NCBI GenBank assembly: GCA_029203165.1
Contig: CP119308.1
Location: forward strand, 3,038,001 to 3,102,000
Origin: Candidatus Microbacterium colombiense
GTDB lineage: Bacteria > Actinomycetota > Actinomycetes > Actinomycetales > Microbacteriaceae
DNA length: 64,000 nucleotides
Direction of reading: 5' to 3'
This document shows, piece by piece, positions 34,008 to 43,802 of this stretch (the stretch's first letter is position 1; each line of letters begins with the position of its first letter). The position numbers were made by a program, and so were the translations under genes. The notes under the pieces are model-generated. The model saw only the letters and a list, made by a program, of their open reading frames with translations. It was not told where the DNA came from and searched no databases.

Positions 34008-36325
34008 CAGGCGAACCTCGTGGGTGCTTCGTAGGGCTCTTCACGCAGGAACGTCGCGCCGAGGACCTGGCGGATGACGGCCTCGCCGTAGCGCTGCACT
34101 CCCCCGGTGGACGGTGCGCGTTCGGTCACCGCGGGAGCGGGAGCCTGGCGCGCAGGCGCGGCCGGGGTCGATCGCGCGGCGGTCGCGGGGGCCTGTGCGG
34201 AGGACGCGCGCCCGGAGGATGCCGCCGGAGCACCGAAGTCACGCGGAGGTCCGGGCTCGTACGCCGGATCGTAGGGCGGTTCGTCGTCGAAGGACGGGGC
34301 CTCGTCGTCGCCCGGCAGCGGCGGCACGTCGGCGTCGACGGCGCCGTCGGCCGGAGGAGCGGGTGCGGATGCCGCGGCCTCGACCTCTTCCGGTTCGTCG
34401 TCGACCGCCAAGGGCGCGGTCGGTGCGGCGACGACACCGGAAGACTCACCGGCCGGGATCGGAGCAACGGCCCATTCCGTCACCGAAGGCGACGAGTATC
34501 CCCGCGACTGCAGACGAGCCGGAGCAGCCGCCTCAGGCGCATCGGCCCGCGCAGGAGCACCGCGGACGGCACTCGCGGACGACGAGGATCCGCCCGTCCC
34601 GCCACCCGAGCCGGACGCGCCGGAGTCTGACGCATCGGGGCCGGACGCGTTGGAATTGGATGAGGGGCCGGGCGCGGAGGACGCCGGCAGGGGCGCGGGA
34701 AGATACTTCACCCGCACGCCCAGCTCCTGCTCGATCGCGGTGCGGAGGTGATCGGACGTGCCGGAGCCCGGCGTCGTGCCCTTGAACTTGCCGACGTCGT
34801 GCTGGCTGGCGAAGCCCACCGTGAGCACCTCGGTATCGGTGTCATACGCCAGCGGCTGCACCGTCGTCACCACGAGCCACGACGTACGGCTGATGGTCTC
34901 GAGCCGGGTGAGCACCGCCGGCCAGGCCGCCGTGACGTGCGCGAACGTCACCGGACCGGTGACAGCAGGAACTTCAACAGCCGCAGGAGTCTCAACAGCA
35001 GCAGGAACTTCAGCAGCAGATGTCTCGGCGGCGGCAGGTGCCTCCGCCGGCTGCGCGGCCGGCGCAGTCGCCTGCGTCGCCGGAGCCGGCTGCACGGGGG
35101 GCGTGGGCGCTGCGGCCGGTGCGGCCGGAGCCGTGGTCGCGCGCGCGGCGGGGGCGGGGCGGTCGACGGCGGAACGCTCGGGAGCCGCGACGGGAGCTGC
35201 TGCCTCCGCTGCGGCCGAGAGCACGCGCGCCACCATGAGTTCGAGGTGCAGGCGCGGCGAGGTCGCACCCGACATGTCGTCGAGGGCGGCGCTGACCACG
35301 TCGGCCGTCCGCGACAACCGGGCGGCGCCGAAGCTCTGCGCCTGGCCGCGCATGCGTTCCAGCTCGTCGGCGGCGATACCGCGCAGAACGGCGGATGCGC
35401 CGGTGCCCACGGCGGCGATCACGATGAGGTCGCGCAACCGCTCGAGCAGATCGTCGACGAAGCGCCTCGGATCCTGCCCCGTCTGCACCACGCGGTCGAT
35501 CGCGGGGAACGCGGCGGCCGCGTCTCCGATGGCGAGCGCATCGACGATCTCGTCGAGGAGCGCACCGTGGGTGTAGCCGAGCAGTGCGACGGCTCGCGCA
35601 TATCCGACGGTCACCGTCTCGGATCCTGCCGGAGCATCCGACCCGGCGATGAGCTGGTCGAGCAGCGACAGGGTGTCACGCGGCGAACCACCACCGGCGC
35701 GCACGACGAGCGGCAGCACGCCCTGCTCGACGATCACGCCCTCTTCACCGCAGAGCTTCTCGACGTACTCGAGCATCGCTGCGGGAGGAACCAGGCGGAA
35801 GGGGTAGTGGTGCGTGCGGGAGCGGATCGTGCCGAGCACCTTCTCGGGCTCGGTGGTCGCGAAGATGAACTTCACGTGCTCCGGCGGCTCTTCGACGAGC
35901 TTGAGCAGCGCGTTGAAGCCCTGCGGGGTGACCATGTGCGCCTCATCGAGGATGAAGATCTTGAACCGGTCACGGCTCGGGGCGAAGGTCGCGCGCTCTC
36001 GGAGGTCGCGCGCGTCGTCGACACCGTTGTGGCTGGCCGCATCGATCTCGACCACGTCGAGAGACCCGCCGCCGGCGCGCGACAGCTCGACGCAGCTCGG
36101 GCAGGTGCCGCAGGGCACATCGGTCGGACCCTCGGCGCAGTTGAGGCATCGAGCCAGGATGCGCGCAGACGTGGTCTTGCCGCAGCCGCGAGGGCCGGAG
36201 AAGAGGTAGGCGTGGCCGACGCGATCGCCGCGCAGGGCGGTCATCAGCGGATCGGTCACCTGGGACTGCCCGATCATCTCGCCGAACGTCTCGGGTCGGT
36301 AGCGGCGATAGAGGGCTGTGGTCAC
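34007..36325 (-). CDS. dnaX: DNA polymerase III gamma/tau subunit
   Basis: A 772-residue clamp-loader ATPase. AAA+ core: FSGPRGCGKTTSARILARCL (Walker A), a zinc module with Cys in CLNC...CGTCPSC, IFILDEAHMV (Walker B) and IRSRTHHYPF (sensor). The long central and C-terminal tau-like region is rich in Ala/Pro/Ser linkers (about 375-460 and 550-740). The extreme C-terminus (RYGEAVIRQVLGATFLREEP) is conserved and probably binds polymerase. No frameshift signal for a gamma form is evident. Cotranscribed with recR. Confidence 0.96.
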   Translation of the reverse strand: MTTALYRRYRPETFGEMIGQSQVTDPLMTALRGDRVGHAYLFSGPRGCGKTTSARILARCLNCAEGPTDVPCGTCPSCVELSRAGGGSLDVVEIDAASHNGVDDARDLRERATFAPSRDRFKIFILDEAHMVTPQGFNALLKLVEEPPEHVKFIFATTEPEKVLGTIRSRTHHYPFRLVPPAAMLEYVEKLCGEEGVIVEQGVLPLVVRAGGGSPRDTLSLLDQLIAGSDAPAGSETVTVGYARAVALLGYTHGALLDEIVDALAIGDAAAAFPAIDRVVQTGQDPRRFVDDLLERLRDLIVIAAVGTGASAVLRGIAADELERMRGQAQSFGAARLSRTADVVSAALDDMSGATSPRLHLELMVARVLSAAAEAAAPVAAPERSAVDRPAPAARATTAPAAPAAAPTPPVQPAPATQATAPAAQPAEAPAAAETSAAEVPAAVETPAAVEVPAVTGPVTFAHVTAAWPAVLTRLETISRTSWLVVTTVQPLAYDTDTEVLTVGFASQHDVGKFKGTTPGSGTSDHLRTAIEQELGVRVKYLPAPLPASSAPGPSSNSNASGPDASDSGASGSGGGTGGSSSSASAVRGAPARADAPEAAAPARLQSRGYSSPSVTEWAVAPIPAGESSGVVAAPTAPLAVDDEPEEVEAAASAPAPPADGAVDADVPPLPGDDEAPSFDDEPPYDPAYEPGPPRDFGAPAASSGRASSAQAPATAARSTPAAPARQAPAPAVTERAPSTGGVQRYGEAVIRQVLGATFLREEPYEAPTRFA

Positions 36326-36338
36326 CAGAACAGCCTAC

Positions 36339-36383
36339 GGCGTGCCACGGACGTTCGGCAGGCTCCGACGTCCGTGGCACGCC
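36339..36383 (-). terminator. terminator of the GH65 operon
   Basis: GGCGTGCCACGGACGT (36339-36354) pairs perfectly over 16 bp with ACGTCCGTGGCACGCC (36368-36383). It lies just past the GH65 stop and before dnaX, on the minus strand. Confidence 0.75.
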
Positions 36384-36388
36384 TCGGA

Positions 36389-38902
36389 TCAGTCGATCGG
36401 CTCGATCACCGGGATCGCGGTCGTGATCACGGGGACGGATGCCGACAGGCGCGTGCCGTCCTCTCGCCGGGCGTCGGCGAACTGGCGCAGTGTCGGGCGT
36501 CCGGGGATCAGCGGTCCCTGGTCGGCGAGCGGTACGACGACCTCGGCATCCACCGTCGCGATGAAGGCGTCGTCGCGCACCGTGAACGGCACCGGCTCAC
36601 CGACGCGCACCTGCACCCGCAGTTCGTCCTTCGTGATGGTCACCTGCAGCGCGGAGCCCTGCCACTGCAGCGGATACGACAGGGACGGCCATCCGGCCGG
36701 CAGACGCGGATCGAAACTGAGCTCGCCCGCGTAGTCGCGCATGCCGCCGAAGCCGCACACCAGGGCCGTCCAGACGCCACCCGCCGAGGCCACGTGCACA
36801 CCGTCGGCCGCGTTGTGGTGCAGGTCGTGCAGGTCGACGAACAGCGACTGCGAGAAGTACTCCAGGGCGAGGTCCTGGTAGCCGACCTCCGCGGCGAGGA
36901 TCGACTGCACCACGGCCGACAGCGTCGAGTCGCCGGTGGTCAGCGGGTCGTAGTAGTCGAAGTCCGCCTTCTTCTCCTCGGGTGAGAAGTGATTGCCCTG
37001 CAGGAACAGCGCCAGCACGACATCCGCCTGCTTCAGCACCTGGAAGCGGTAGATCACCAGCGGGTGGAAATGCAGCAGCAGTGGACGCTGCGCATCGGGC
37101 GTGTGGGCCAGATCCCAGACCTCGCGCTCGAGGAACAACGAGTCCTGCGGGTGGATGCCGAGCGCCTCGCTGTAGGGGATGAACATGGCCTCGGCCGCCT
37201 TCTCCCAGGCCTCGGCCTCGCCCTCTCCGAGCCCCGTGCGCTCGACGAGCTGCGCATAGTCCTCGGGGTAGCTCTCGGCGATCTCGCGCACGATGCGACT
37301 GGCGTAGCGGAGGTTGTAGCGGGCCATCACGTTCGTGTACAGGTTGTCGTTGACGACCGTCGTGTACTCGTCCGGGCCCGTGACTCCGTGGATGTGGAAG
37401 GTCTGGATGCCATCGCCGGCCCCGACCTCCTCGACCAGGCGCGAACTGCGCCAGAACCCGAGCGTGGCCCAGAGCCGAGCGGTCTCGACGGCGACGTCGG
37501 CCCCCTCCCGGCGCAGGAACTCCTCGTCGCCGGTGGCCCGCACGTACTTGCCCAGCGCGAAGCTCACGTCGGCGTTGATGTGGTACTGCGCGGTGCCCGC
37601 GGCGTAGTAGGCCGAGGCCTCCTCGCCGTTGATCGTGCGCCACGGGAACAGGGCACCGGCCTCGTTGAGTTGCGCGGCGCGACGGCGTGCGGCCGGCAGC
37701 ATGTGCACGCGGGCACGCAGCGCGTTGCGGGCCCACTGCGGCGAGGTGTAGGTGAGGAACGGGAGCACGTAGATCTCGGTGTCCCAGAAGTAGTGGCCGC
37801 TGTACCCGGAGCCCGAGACGCCCTTCGCAGGCACGCCGGTGCCGTCGGCACGGGCCGAGGCCTGGGCGAGCTGGAACAGGCACCACCGGGTGGCCTGCTG
37901 CAGATCGTCGCGTCCGCCGATCTGCACGTCGCTGCGCTCCCAGAACGCCGCGAGCCAGTCCCGCTGACGTTCGAACTGCACGTCGACACCCTCGACGATC
38001 ACGCGATCGAGCGAGCGCCGGCAGCGGTCGACCAGCTCACGCGGGGGGACGCCACGCGAGGTGTGATAGCTCACGAGCTTGGTGATGTGGATCGGCACGC
38101 CCGCCTTCGCCTGCACGCGGAACACGTTCTTGGCGATGTCGGCCTCGATCAGCGTGCGGGCGTTGTACTCGTTGTCGGTCTCCACGATGTGGTCCGCGAC
38201 GACGGCGACCGTCATCCCGGAGTCCGCCACCTGGTACGACAGTGCGGAGCGCAGACCGTCCTGCCAGTGCTCCGCGGGCTCCAGCACGCGATCGGCGATC
38301 TTCTCGGCCTTGCGGGGATCGAACCCGTCGGCCTTCTTCTTCGCCGCCACCGGGGTACCGGCGTACACGCCCGCCCCGTCCTGACGGTTCAGCAGCTGGC
38401 AGCTGATGGTCACGGGGGCGTCGGAGTTCTCGACGACGACTTCGAGGCGCAGCACCGCGAGGTGGCGCTCCTCGAAGCTCACGATCCGCTCATCGCGGAT
38501 GCGGACGCGCTTCCCGGACGGCGTCTCCCAGACCACGATGCGCTCGAGCACACCCGTGCGCATGTCGAGCGTGCGACGGTATTCGCGCACATCGGCCACG
38601 TCGAAGGAGATCGGCTCGTCGTCGACGTAGACGCGCATCACCTTGGCATCCGGGGCGTTGACGATCGTCTGGCCCACTTCGGCGAAGCCGTAGGCCTGCT
38701 CCGCGTGGCGGATGGGCCAGGTCTCGTGCAGGCCGTTGATGAACGTGCCGTGCTCCTGGGCGCCGCGGCCCTCGATGTGGTTGCCGCGCAGGCCGAGGTA
38801 GCCGTTGCCCACCGAGAACAGCGTCTCGCCCACGCCCTCCTCGGAGTAGCGCGTCTCGACGAGTCGCCAGGGGTCTACGGGGAAGCGGTCGCGGTCGATC
38901 AT
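36389..38902 (-). CDS. glycoside hydrolase family 65 phosphorylase (maltose/trehalose/kojibiose type)
   Basis: An 837-residue GH65 enzyme: N-terminal beta-sandwich (EEGVGETLFSVGNGYLGLRGN), (alpha/alpha)6 barrel and C-terminal jelly roll. The general acid Glu512 lies in VTGPDEYTTVVNDNLYTN, and WDTEIYVLPFLTY is the conserved substrate loop. Such enzymes split an alpha-glucobiose with phosphate into glucose and beta-glucose-1-phosphate; some members are hydrolases. The preceding mutase gene strongly favours a phosphorylase. The exact disaccharide cannot be read from motifs alone. Its start overlaps the mutase stop by 4 bp. Confidence 0.92.
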   Translation of the reverse strand: MIDRDRFPVDPWRLVETRYSEEGVGETLFSVGNGYLGLRGNHIEGRGAQEHGTFINGLHETWPIRHAEQAYGFAEVGQTIVNAPDAKVMRVYVDDEPISFDVADVREYRRTLDMRTGVLERIVVWETPSGKRVRIRDERIVSFEERHLAVLRLEVVVENSDAPVTISCQLLNRQDGAGVYAGTPVAAKKKADGFDPRKAEKIADRVLEPAEHWQDGLRSALSYQVADSGMTVAVVADHIVETDNEYNARTLIEADIAKNVFRVQAKAGVPIHITKLVSYHTSRGVPPRELVDRCRRSLDRVIVEGVDVQFERQRDWLAAFWERSDVQIGGRDDLQQATRWCLFQLAQASARADGTGVPAKGVSGSGYSGHYFWDTEIYVLPFLTYTSPQWARNALRARVHMLPAARRRAAQLNEAGALFPWRTINGEEASAYYAAGTAQYHINADVSFALGKYVRATGDEEFLRREGADVAVETARLWATLGFWRSSRLVEEVGAGDGIQTFHIHGVTGPDEYTTVVNDNLYTNVMARYNLRYASRIVREIAESYPEDYAQLVERTGLGEGEAEAWEKAAEAMFIPYSEALGIHPQDSLFLEREVWDLAHTPDAQRPLLLHFHPLVIYRFQVLKQADVVLALFLQGNHFSPEEKKADFDYYDPLTTGDSTLSAVVQSILAAEVGYQDLALEYFSQSLFVDLHDLHHNAADGVHVASAGGVWTALVCGFGGMRDYAGELSFDPRLPAGWPSLSYPLQWQGSALQVTITKDELRVQVRVGEPVPFTVRDDAFIATVDAEVVVPLADQGPLIPGRPTLRQFADARREDGTRLSASVPVITTAIPVIEPID

Positions 38903-39732
38903 GCGGTCTCCGTGGTGTCGTTCGGGATGTGCGGGAGGAAGCGGGAGAGGTCATCGACGACGACCGTGGCGCCGGAGGCACGCAGGGCGTCGGCGCCGGC
39001 TCCGCGGTCGACGCCGACCACGTCGGCGAAACCGGCGGCGGCGGCGGACGCGACGCCGGAGGTCGCGTCCTCCACCGCGATGCTGCGCGCGGGGTCGACG
39101 CCGAGGTTCTCGGCTCCGGCGCGGAACATGTCGGCGGCGGGCTTGGAGGCGAGGTCCTCGCGCTCGGCGACGACACCGTCGACGACGACGCGGAAGTAGG
39201 AGCGGAGGTCGGCGGCGGCGAGCACCTCCTCGGCGTTCTTCGAGCTCGACACCACCCCCAGCGGTACACCGGCGTCGTGCAGGCGCTGCACGACGGCGAG
39301 CGAGCCAGGGTACGGGGCGATGCCGTCGGCCCGCAGCGAGGCCGCGAACGCGGCGTTCTTGCGATTGCCGATGCCGCAGATCGTCTCGGCCTCCGGCGCG
39401 TCATCGACGGCGCCCCAGGGAACCTCGACATTGCGGCTGTGCAGCAGGCTCGCGACGCCGTCGTAGCGCTTCTTGCCGTCGACGTAGTCGTAATAGTCGG
39501 CATCCGTGTATTCGGGGGTGATCCCCCACTGCGCGAACACCTGGTCGAACACGACCTTCCAGGCGCGCATGTGCACCTCGGCAGTGGGCGTCAGCACGCC
39601 GTCGAGGTCGAACAGCACGCCATCCGCGGCGAGCAGATCGGGAAGGGCTTCGGGCACAGGAGCCTCCAGGAGAAGGGGCGAAAGGTCGGCACCTCTCCGT
39701 GCCACTGTGCCAGCGTAGTTGCCGAGTGCCAT
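38899..39732 (-). CDS. beta-phosphoglucomutase-type HAD enzyme
   Basis: A 277-residue HAD subfamily IA protein. LFDLDGVLTPTAEVHMRAW supplies nucleophile Asp42 and acid Asp44, VVSSSKNAEEVL is motif II, and SIAVEDATSGVASAAAAGF is motif IV. It probably converts beta-glucose-1-phosphate to glucose-6-phosphate, matching the GH65 phosphorylase immediately downstream. The first 25-30 residues are unlike typical family starts; a later start is possible. The two genes form a tight operon. Confidence 0.88.
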   Translation of the reverse strand: MALGNYAGTVARRGADLSPLLLEAPVPEALPDLLAADGVLFDLDGVLTPTAEVHMRAWKVVFDQVFAQWGITPEYTDADYYDYVDGKKRYDGVASLLHSRNVEVPWGAVDDAPEAETICGIGNRKNAAFAASLRADGIAPYPGSLAVVQRLHDAGVPLGVVSSSKNAEEVLAAADLRSYFRVVVDGVVAEREDLASKPAADMFRAGAENLGVDPARSIAVEDATSGVASAAAAGFADVVGVDRGAGADALRASGATVVVDDLSRFLPHIPNDTTETA

Positions 39733-39761
39733 CGGGGGTAACCCCTCGGACGGCCGGTTCT

Positions 39762-40982
39762 TCAGAGCAGTCCTGAGGTCTGCCGCGCGATCTGCAGTTC
39801 TTCGTTCGTGGGCACCACGAGCACGGTCACGCGGGAGGCATCGGTGGAGATCCGGCGGATGCCGCGCCCCCGCGTCTCATTGCGCTCGGCGTCGATCTCG
39901 ACGCCCGCGAAACCGAGGGTCGCCATGGCCTCGGCACGCACGCGCGCCGCGTTCTCACCCACCCCTGCGGTGAACGAGATCACGTCCACGCCGCCCAGTT
40001 GGGCGATGTACGCACCCGCGTAGCCACGCAGGCGGTGCACGTAGACGTCGAACGCCAGCGTCGCGGCTTCTTCGCCCGCCTCTACTCCCGCGAGGATGTC
40101 GCGCATGTCGCTGCGACCGGCCAGCCCCTGCAGTCCGCTGCGGGTGTTCAGCAGAGCGTCGAGCTCGTTGATCGAGAGTCCGGCCCGGCGCGACAGGTGC
40201 AGCAGGGCGGCCGGGTCGAGGTCGCCGGAGCGCGTGCCCATCACGAGCCCTTCCAGTGGCGTGAGCCCCATGGAGGTCTCGACCGAGCGGCCGCCGTCGA
40301 TGGCCGTGGCCGATGCGCCGTTGCCCAGGTGGAAGACGATCTGCCGCAGCTCCGAGAGGTCTCGACCGAGGTGGGCGGCTGCTGCCTCACTCACGAACTG
40401 ATGGCTCGTGCCGTGGAAGCCGTACCGGCGCACCCGGTGGTCCTTCGCCAGCTGGCTGTCGATCGCGTAGGTGTACGCCGCCGGCGGCAGTGTCTGGTGG
40501 AATGCGGTGTCGAAGACCGCGACGTGCGGCACTCCTCGGAACACGGCCTTCGCCGCCAGGATGCCCGAGAGGTTCGCCGGGTTGTGCAGCGGCGCGAGCA
40601 CCGAGAGTTCCTCGATCTGCCGCTCCACGTCGGCGTCGATCAGCGTCGGGGCGAAGAAGCGCGCTCCGCCGTGCACCACGCGGTGCCCGACGGCGACCGG
40701 CGTGTGTGTGACGAGAGAGGGTCCGTGTTCGGCGAACTGCTCGAGCATCACGGCGAAGGCCGCGTGATGGTCGGCGATCTCCCGCTCGTCGCTGTACGTC
40801 GCGTCGAGCATCGTGGGCACGGCATCCCCACCCGTCTCGGGACGCACGGTGTGCGCGACCGGACTCGTCTGCTGGCCGATGCGCTCGATCAGGCCGCTCG
40901 CGAGTTCGTCCTCCCGCTCGGTGTCGATCAGGCTGTACTTCAGCGAGGACGAGCCGCTGTTGATCACGAGGATCGCACTCAT
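39762..40982 (-). CDS. ackA: acetate kinase
   Basis: A 406-residue ASKHA-fold kinase. It begins AILVINSGSSSLKYSLID and has VVHGGARFF, the HLGNGAS phosphate-binding loop, GLTPLEGLVMGTRSGDLDP and the late FTAGVGENAARVR. It interconverts acetate plus ATP and acetyl phosphate. Its ATG overlaps the stop of pta by 4 bp, the usual pta-ackA order. The frame stays open far upstream into pta, but 40982 is the family start. Confidence 0.97.
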   Translation of the reverse strand: MSAILVINSGSSSLKYSLIDTEREDELASGLIERIGQQTSPVAHTVRPETGGDAVPTMLDATYSDEREIADHHAAFAVMLEQFAEHGPSLVTHTPVAVGHRVVHGGARFFAPTLIDADVERQIEELSVLAPLHNPANLSGILAAKAVFRGVPHVAVFDTAFHQTLPPAAYTYAIDSQLAKDHRVRRYGFHGTSHQFVSEAAAAHLGRDLSELRQIVFHLGNGASATAIDGGRSVETSMGLTPLEGLVMGTRSGDLDPAALLHLSRRAGLSINELDALLNTRSGLQGLAGRSDMRDILAGVEAGEEAATLAFDVYVHRLRGYAGAYIAQLGGVDVISFTAGVGENAARVRAEAMATLGFAGVEIDAERNETRGRGIRRISTDASRVTVLVVPTNEELQIARQTSGLL

Positions 40983-43101
40983 GCGTCTGCTCCCTGGGCT
41001 TGGATCGCGGTGATGGCGACCGTGTTCACGATGTCGTCGACGAGAGCTCCGCGCGAGAGGTCGTTGATGGGCTTGTTCAGGCCCTGCAGCACGGGGCCGA
41101 TCGCCACAGCACCGGCCGAGCGCTGCACGGCCTTGTACGTGTTGTTGCCGGTGTTGAGGTCGGGGAACACGAACACGGTGGCGCGCCCCGCGACGGCCGA
41201 TCCGGGGAGCTTCGCCTTCGCGACGGCGGCATCGGCGGCCGCGTCGTATTGGATCGGGCCCTCGACCGGCAGCTCGGGATCGCGCTCGCGCACGAGTGCT
41301 GTCGCCTCGCGCACCTTGTCGACGTCGGCGCCCGATCCGGATTCGCCGGTCGAGTACGACAGCATCGCCACCCGCGGGTCGATGCCGAACTGTCGGGCCG
41401 TCGTGGCCGAGGAGATCGCGATGTCGGCGAGCTGCACACTGGTCGGATCGGGGATCACCGCGCAGTCGCCGTAGACGAGCACCCGGTCGGCGAGCGCCAT
41501 CAGGAACACGCTCGAGACCACGTTCACGCCCGGCTTCGTCTTGATGATCTCGAACGAGGGGCGGATGGTGTGCGCCGTGGTGTGCGCGGCACCCGAGACC
41601 ATGCCGTCGGCGAGTCCGAGGTGCACCATCATGGTGCCGAAGTACGACACATCGGTCACGGTGTCCGCCGCCTGGGCGACCGTGATGCCCTTGTGGGCGC
41701 GCAGCCGGGCGTACTCCTCGGCGAAGCGTGCCACGAGCGCGGGATCGGTCGGACTGATCACCTGCGCCTGGGCGATGTCGACGCCGAGCTCGATCGCACG
41801 GGCGCGCACGGCGGCCTCCTCGCCGAGGATCGTGAGGTCCGCGACCTCGCGGGCGAGCAGCGTGGCGGCGGCGCTGCAGGATGCGGTCGTCGTCGCCCTC
41901 GGGCAGCACGATGCGACGGCGGTCGGCCCTGGCGCGCTCGATGAGTCCGTACTCGAACATGAGGGGCGTCACCACGCGCGACTCGGCGAGACCGAGCTGT
42001 GTGGTCAGCGACGTCGTAGTCGACGTGCGTCTGGAAGAGCCCGAGCGCTCGGTCGTAGCGGCGCGCGTGAGTCGGAGGAGATCCGCCCCCGCGCGCCCAT
42101 GACCCGCACTGCCGTGTCGTAGGTGCCCAGGTCGGTCGCGATGATCGGCACGGTCGAGGCGAAGCCGTCGAGAAGCCGCACGATCGGCTCCGGCAGCGGG
42201 AACGGTCCGTTCAGGATGATTCCGGCCACCCGCGGGAAGGTGCCGGAGGCGTCGGCGAGCAGCGTCGCGAGCAGCACCTCGGTGCGGTCGGCGGGGATCA
42301 CCACGACCGACTCGTCGGTCAGCCGCGGCAGCACGTTCACCATCGACATTCCCGCGACCACGATCGTCAGAGCTTCCCGGCGCAGCCGGTCGTCGTCGCC
42401 CTTGATCAGGCGGCCGTCGACGGCGGAGAGGATGCCGCGGATCGACGGCGCCACGAGCGTGCGGTCCTCGGGGATCGCCCAGACCGGAGCATCCTTCTCG
42501 GGACGGATCGCCCGGACGGCGGCCACGACCTCCGCCAACCCGTCGGGATCGGCGCGGTTGACGATGGCGGCGAACAGCTCGGCCCGCTCGGCCTCGAGCT
42601 CGGCGAAGCGCGAGCGCGGCGATCTGTCCGACGGCCGCAGGGACCCGCGCCGTGGTGGTGCCGAGCTGCTCGGCCTGGCGCTGCTGGTCGCGACCGCTCA
42701 GCACGAGCAGCACGGGGGCTGCCGAGGTTGGCGGCGATGCGCGCGTTGAACCCGAGCTCGGCGGGGCTCGCGACGTCGGTGTAGTCGCTGCCGATGATCA
42801 CGACCGCGTCGCACTGCGCCTCGACGGCCTTGAACCGGGCGACGATCGTCGACAGCGCGGCGTCGGGGTCGCCGCGCACGTCGTCGTACGTGACGCCGAT
42901 GCAGTCCTCGTAGTCGAGGTGCACGCCGTCGTGGGCGAGCAGCAGCTCGAGGATCTCGTCGCGCTCGGTGACCGAGCGAGCGATCGGGCGGAAGACCCCG
43001 ACCCGGGGACTCACGCGCATCAGTGCGTCGAGAACTCCGAGCGCGATCGTGGACTTGCCGGTATGACCTTCGGCCGAGGTGATGTAGATGCTCCGCGCCA
43101 C
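40979..43101 (-). pseudogene. pta: phosphate acetyltransferase, disrupted by frameshifts
   Basis: A long-form Pta with the N-terminal P-loop domain (SIYITSAEGHTGKSTIALG), the DRTGG domain and the C-terminal PTA_PTB domain (FGIDPRVAMLSYSTGESGSG, VFVFPDLNTGNNTYKAVQR). Reconstruction needs removal of one base at five places: near 42720, 42604, 42060, 42009 and 41878. Between them the coding sense is intact (for example VLLVLSGRDQQRQAEQLGTTT and LTTQLGLAESRVVTPLMFEY). It would exchange acetyl-CoA and acetyl phosphate with AckA. Recent pseudogene or sequencing error; the shift pattern resembles that in mqo. Confidence 0.85.
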
Positions 43102-43139
43102 AGGTTCAGCTTAGGCGGGTCCCCTGACAGGACGATGGG

Positions 43140-43802
43140 TCAGCACCCGTGGGAGAGGGCATCGACGACGGCGATCGCATCCGACTCATAGCGCGTGTAG
43201 TAGTCGCGGTCGGTGTTGATCTGCACCCGATGGATGGCGTGGGAGGGCTCCATCTGCTGCCAGCCGGGCAACCGTGCGAGCCGCGTGAAGAACAGGGTGG
43301 CCGAGGTGGCCGGGTCCATCCGCTGTTCGACGCTCCCCCACCAGTCCTGCTGTTGGAACAGTCCGATGCTGCTGGTGCGGCTGCCGTCCGGGTTCGTGAA
43401 CCCGCTCGTCTCCCAGTCGCCGTAGTCGATGTTGCGGAGGCTGCTCTCGCCCATCGCCGTCATGACCCCCAGGATCTGCCCCTCGCGTCCGAGCCCCAGC
43501 TCGGATGCCGTGAGCATGATCGTCGCGGCGTTCTCCAGCTGCTCCCCCTCCCAGCCTTCGACCCCCGCGTCGGGGAAGCTGGTGGGGTCGTCGGCGCACA
43601 CGACGACAGGGTCGTGAGCGATGCTCAGCGGAATGAGCACCGCGACGCCGACCACCACCGCGACCACCGCGATTCCGATGACCACACGGCGCAGCAACCG
43701 CCGTCGACGCAGTCGGATGGCCGCCCGCGCCCGCACCCCCGGCTTCCGCTTCTTCCTGCGCGCCTTCGGCCGCGTGCGGCGCCTCGTCCGCGCGGCGCTC
43801 AT
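43140..43802 (-). CDS. membrane-anchored lysozyme/transglycosylase-like protein
   Basis: About 220 residues. A very basic cytoplasmic N-terminus (1-38, many Arg/Lys) precedes one membrane helix (about 39-61) and an outside domain. GVMTAMGESSLRNIDYGD with Glu119 and TSSIGLFQQQDWWGS resemble the catalytic Glu and GLFQ motif of the lytic transglycosylase fold; similar domains occur in NlpC/P60-linked proteins. It probably acts on or binds peptidoglycan. The ATG at 43802 overlaps the rhomboid stop by 4 bp. Confidence 0.7.
   Translation of the reverse strand: MSAARTRRRTRPKARRKKRKPGVRARAAIRLRRRRLLRRVVIGIAVVAVVVGVAVLIPLSIAHDPVVVCADDPTSFPDAGVEGWEGEQLENAATIMLTASELGLGREGQILGVMTAMGESSLRNIDYGDWETSGFTNPDGSRTSSIGLFQQQDWWGSVEQRMDPATSATLFFTRLARLPGWQQMEPSHAIHRVQINTDRDYYTRYESDAIAVVDALSHGC

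Noticed and set aside
34007..36325. Programmed frameshift in dnaX
   Set aside because: No A-rich slippery heptamer with a following stem was seen at the gamma/tau boundary.
42005..42538. Separate genes for the pta fragments
   Set aside because: The fragments follow one another in the order of a single Pta protein with one-base shifts between them.
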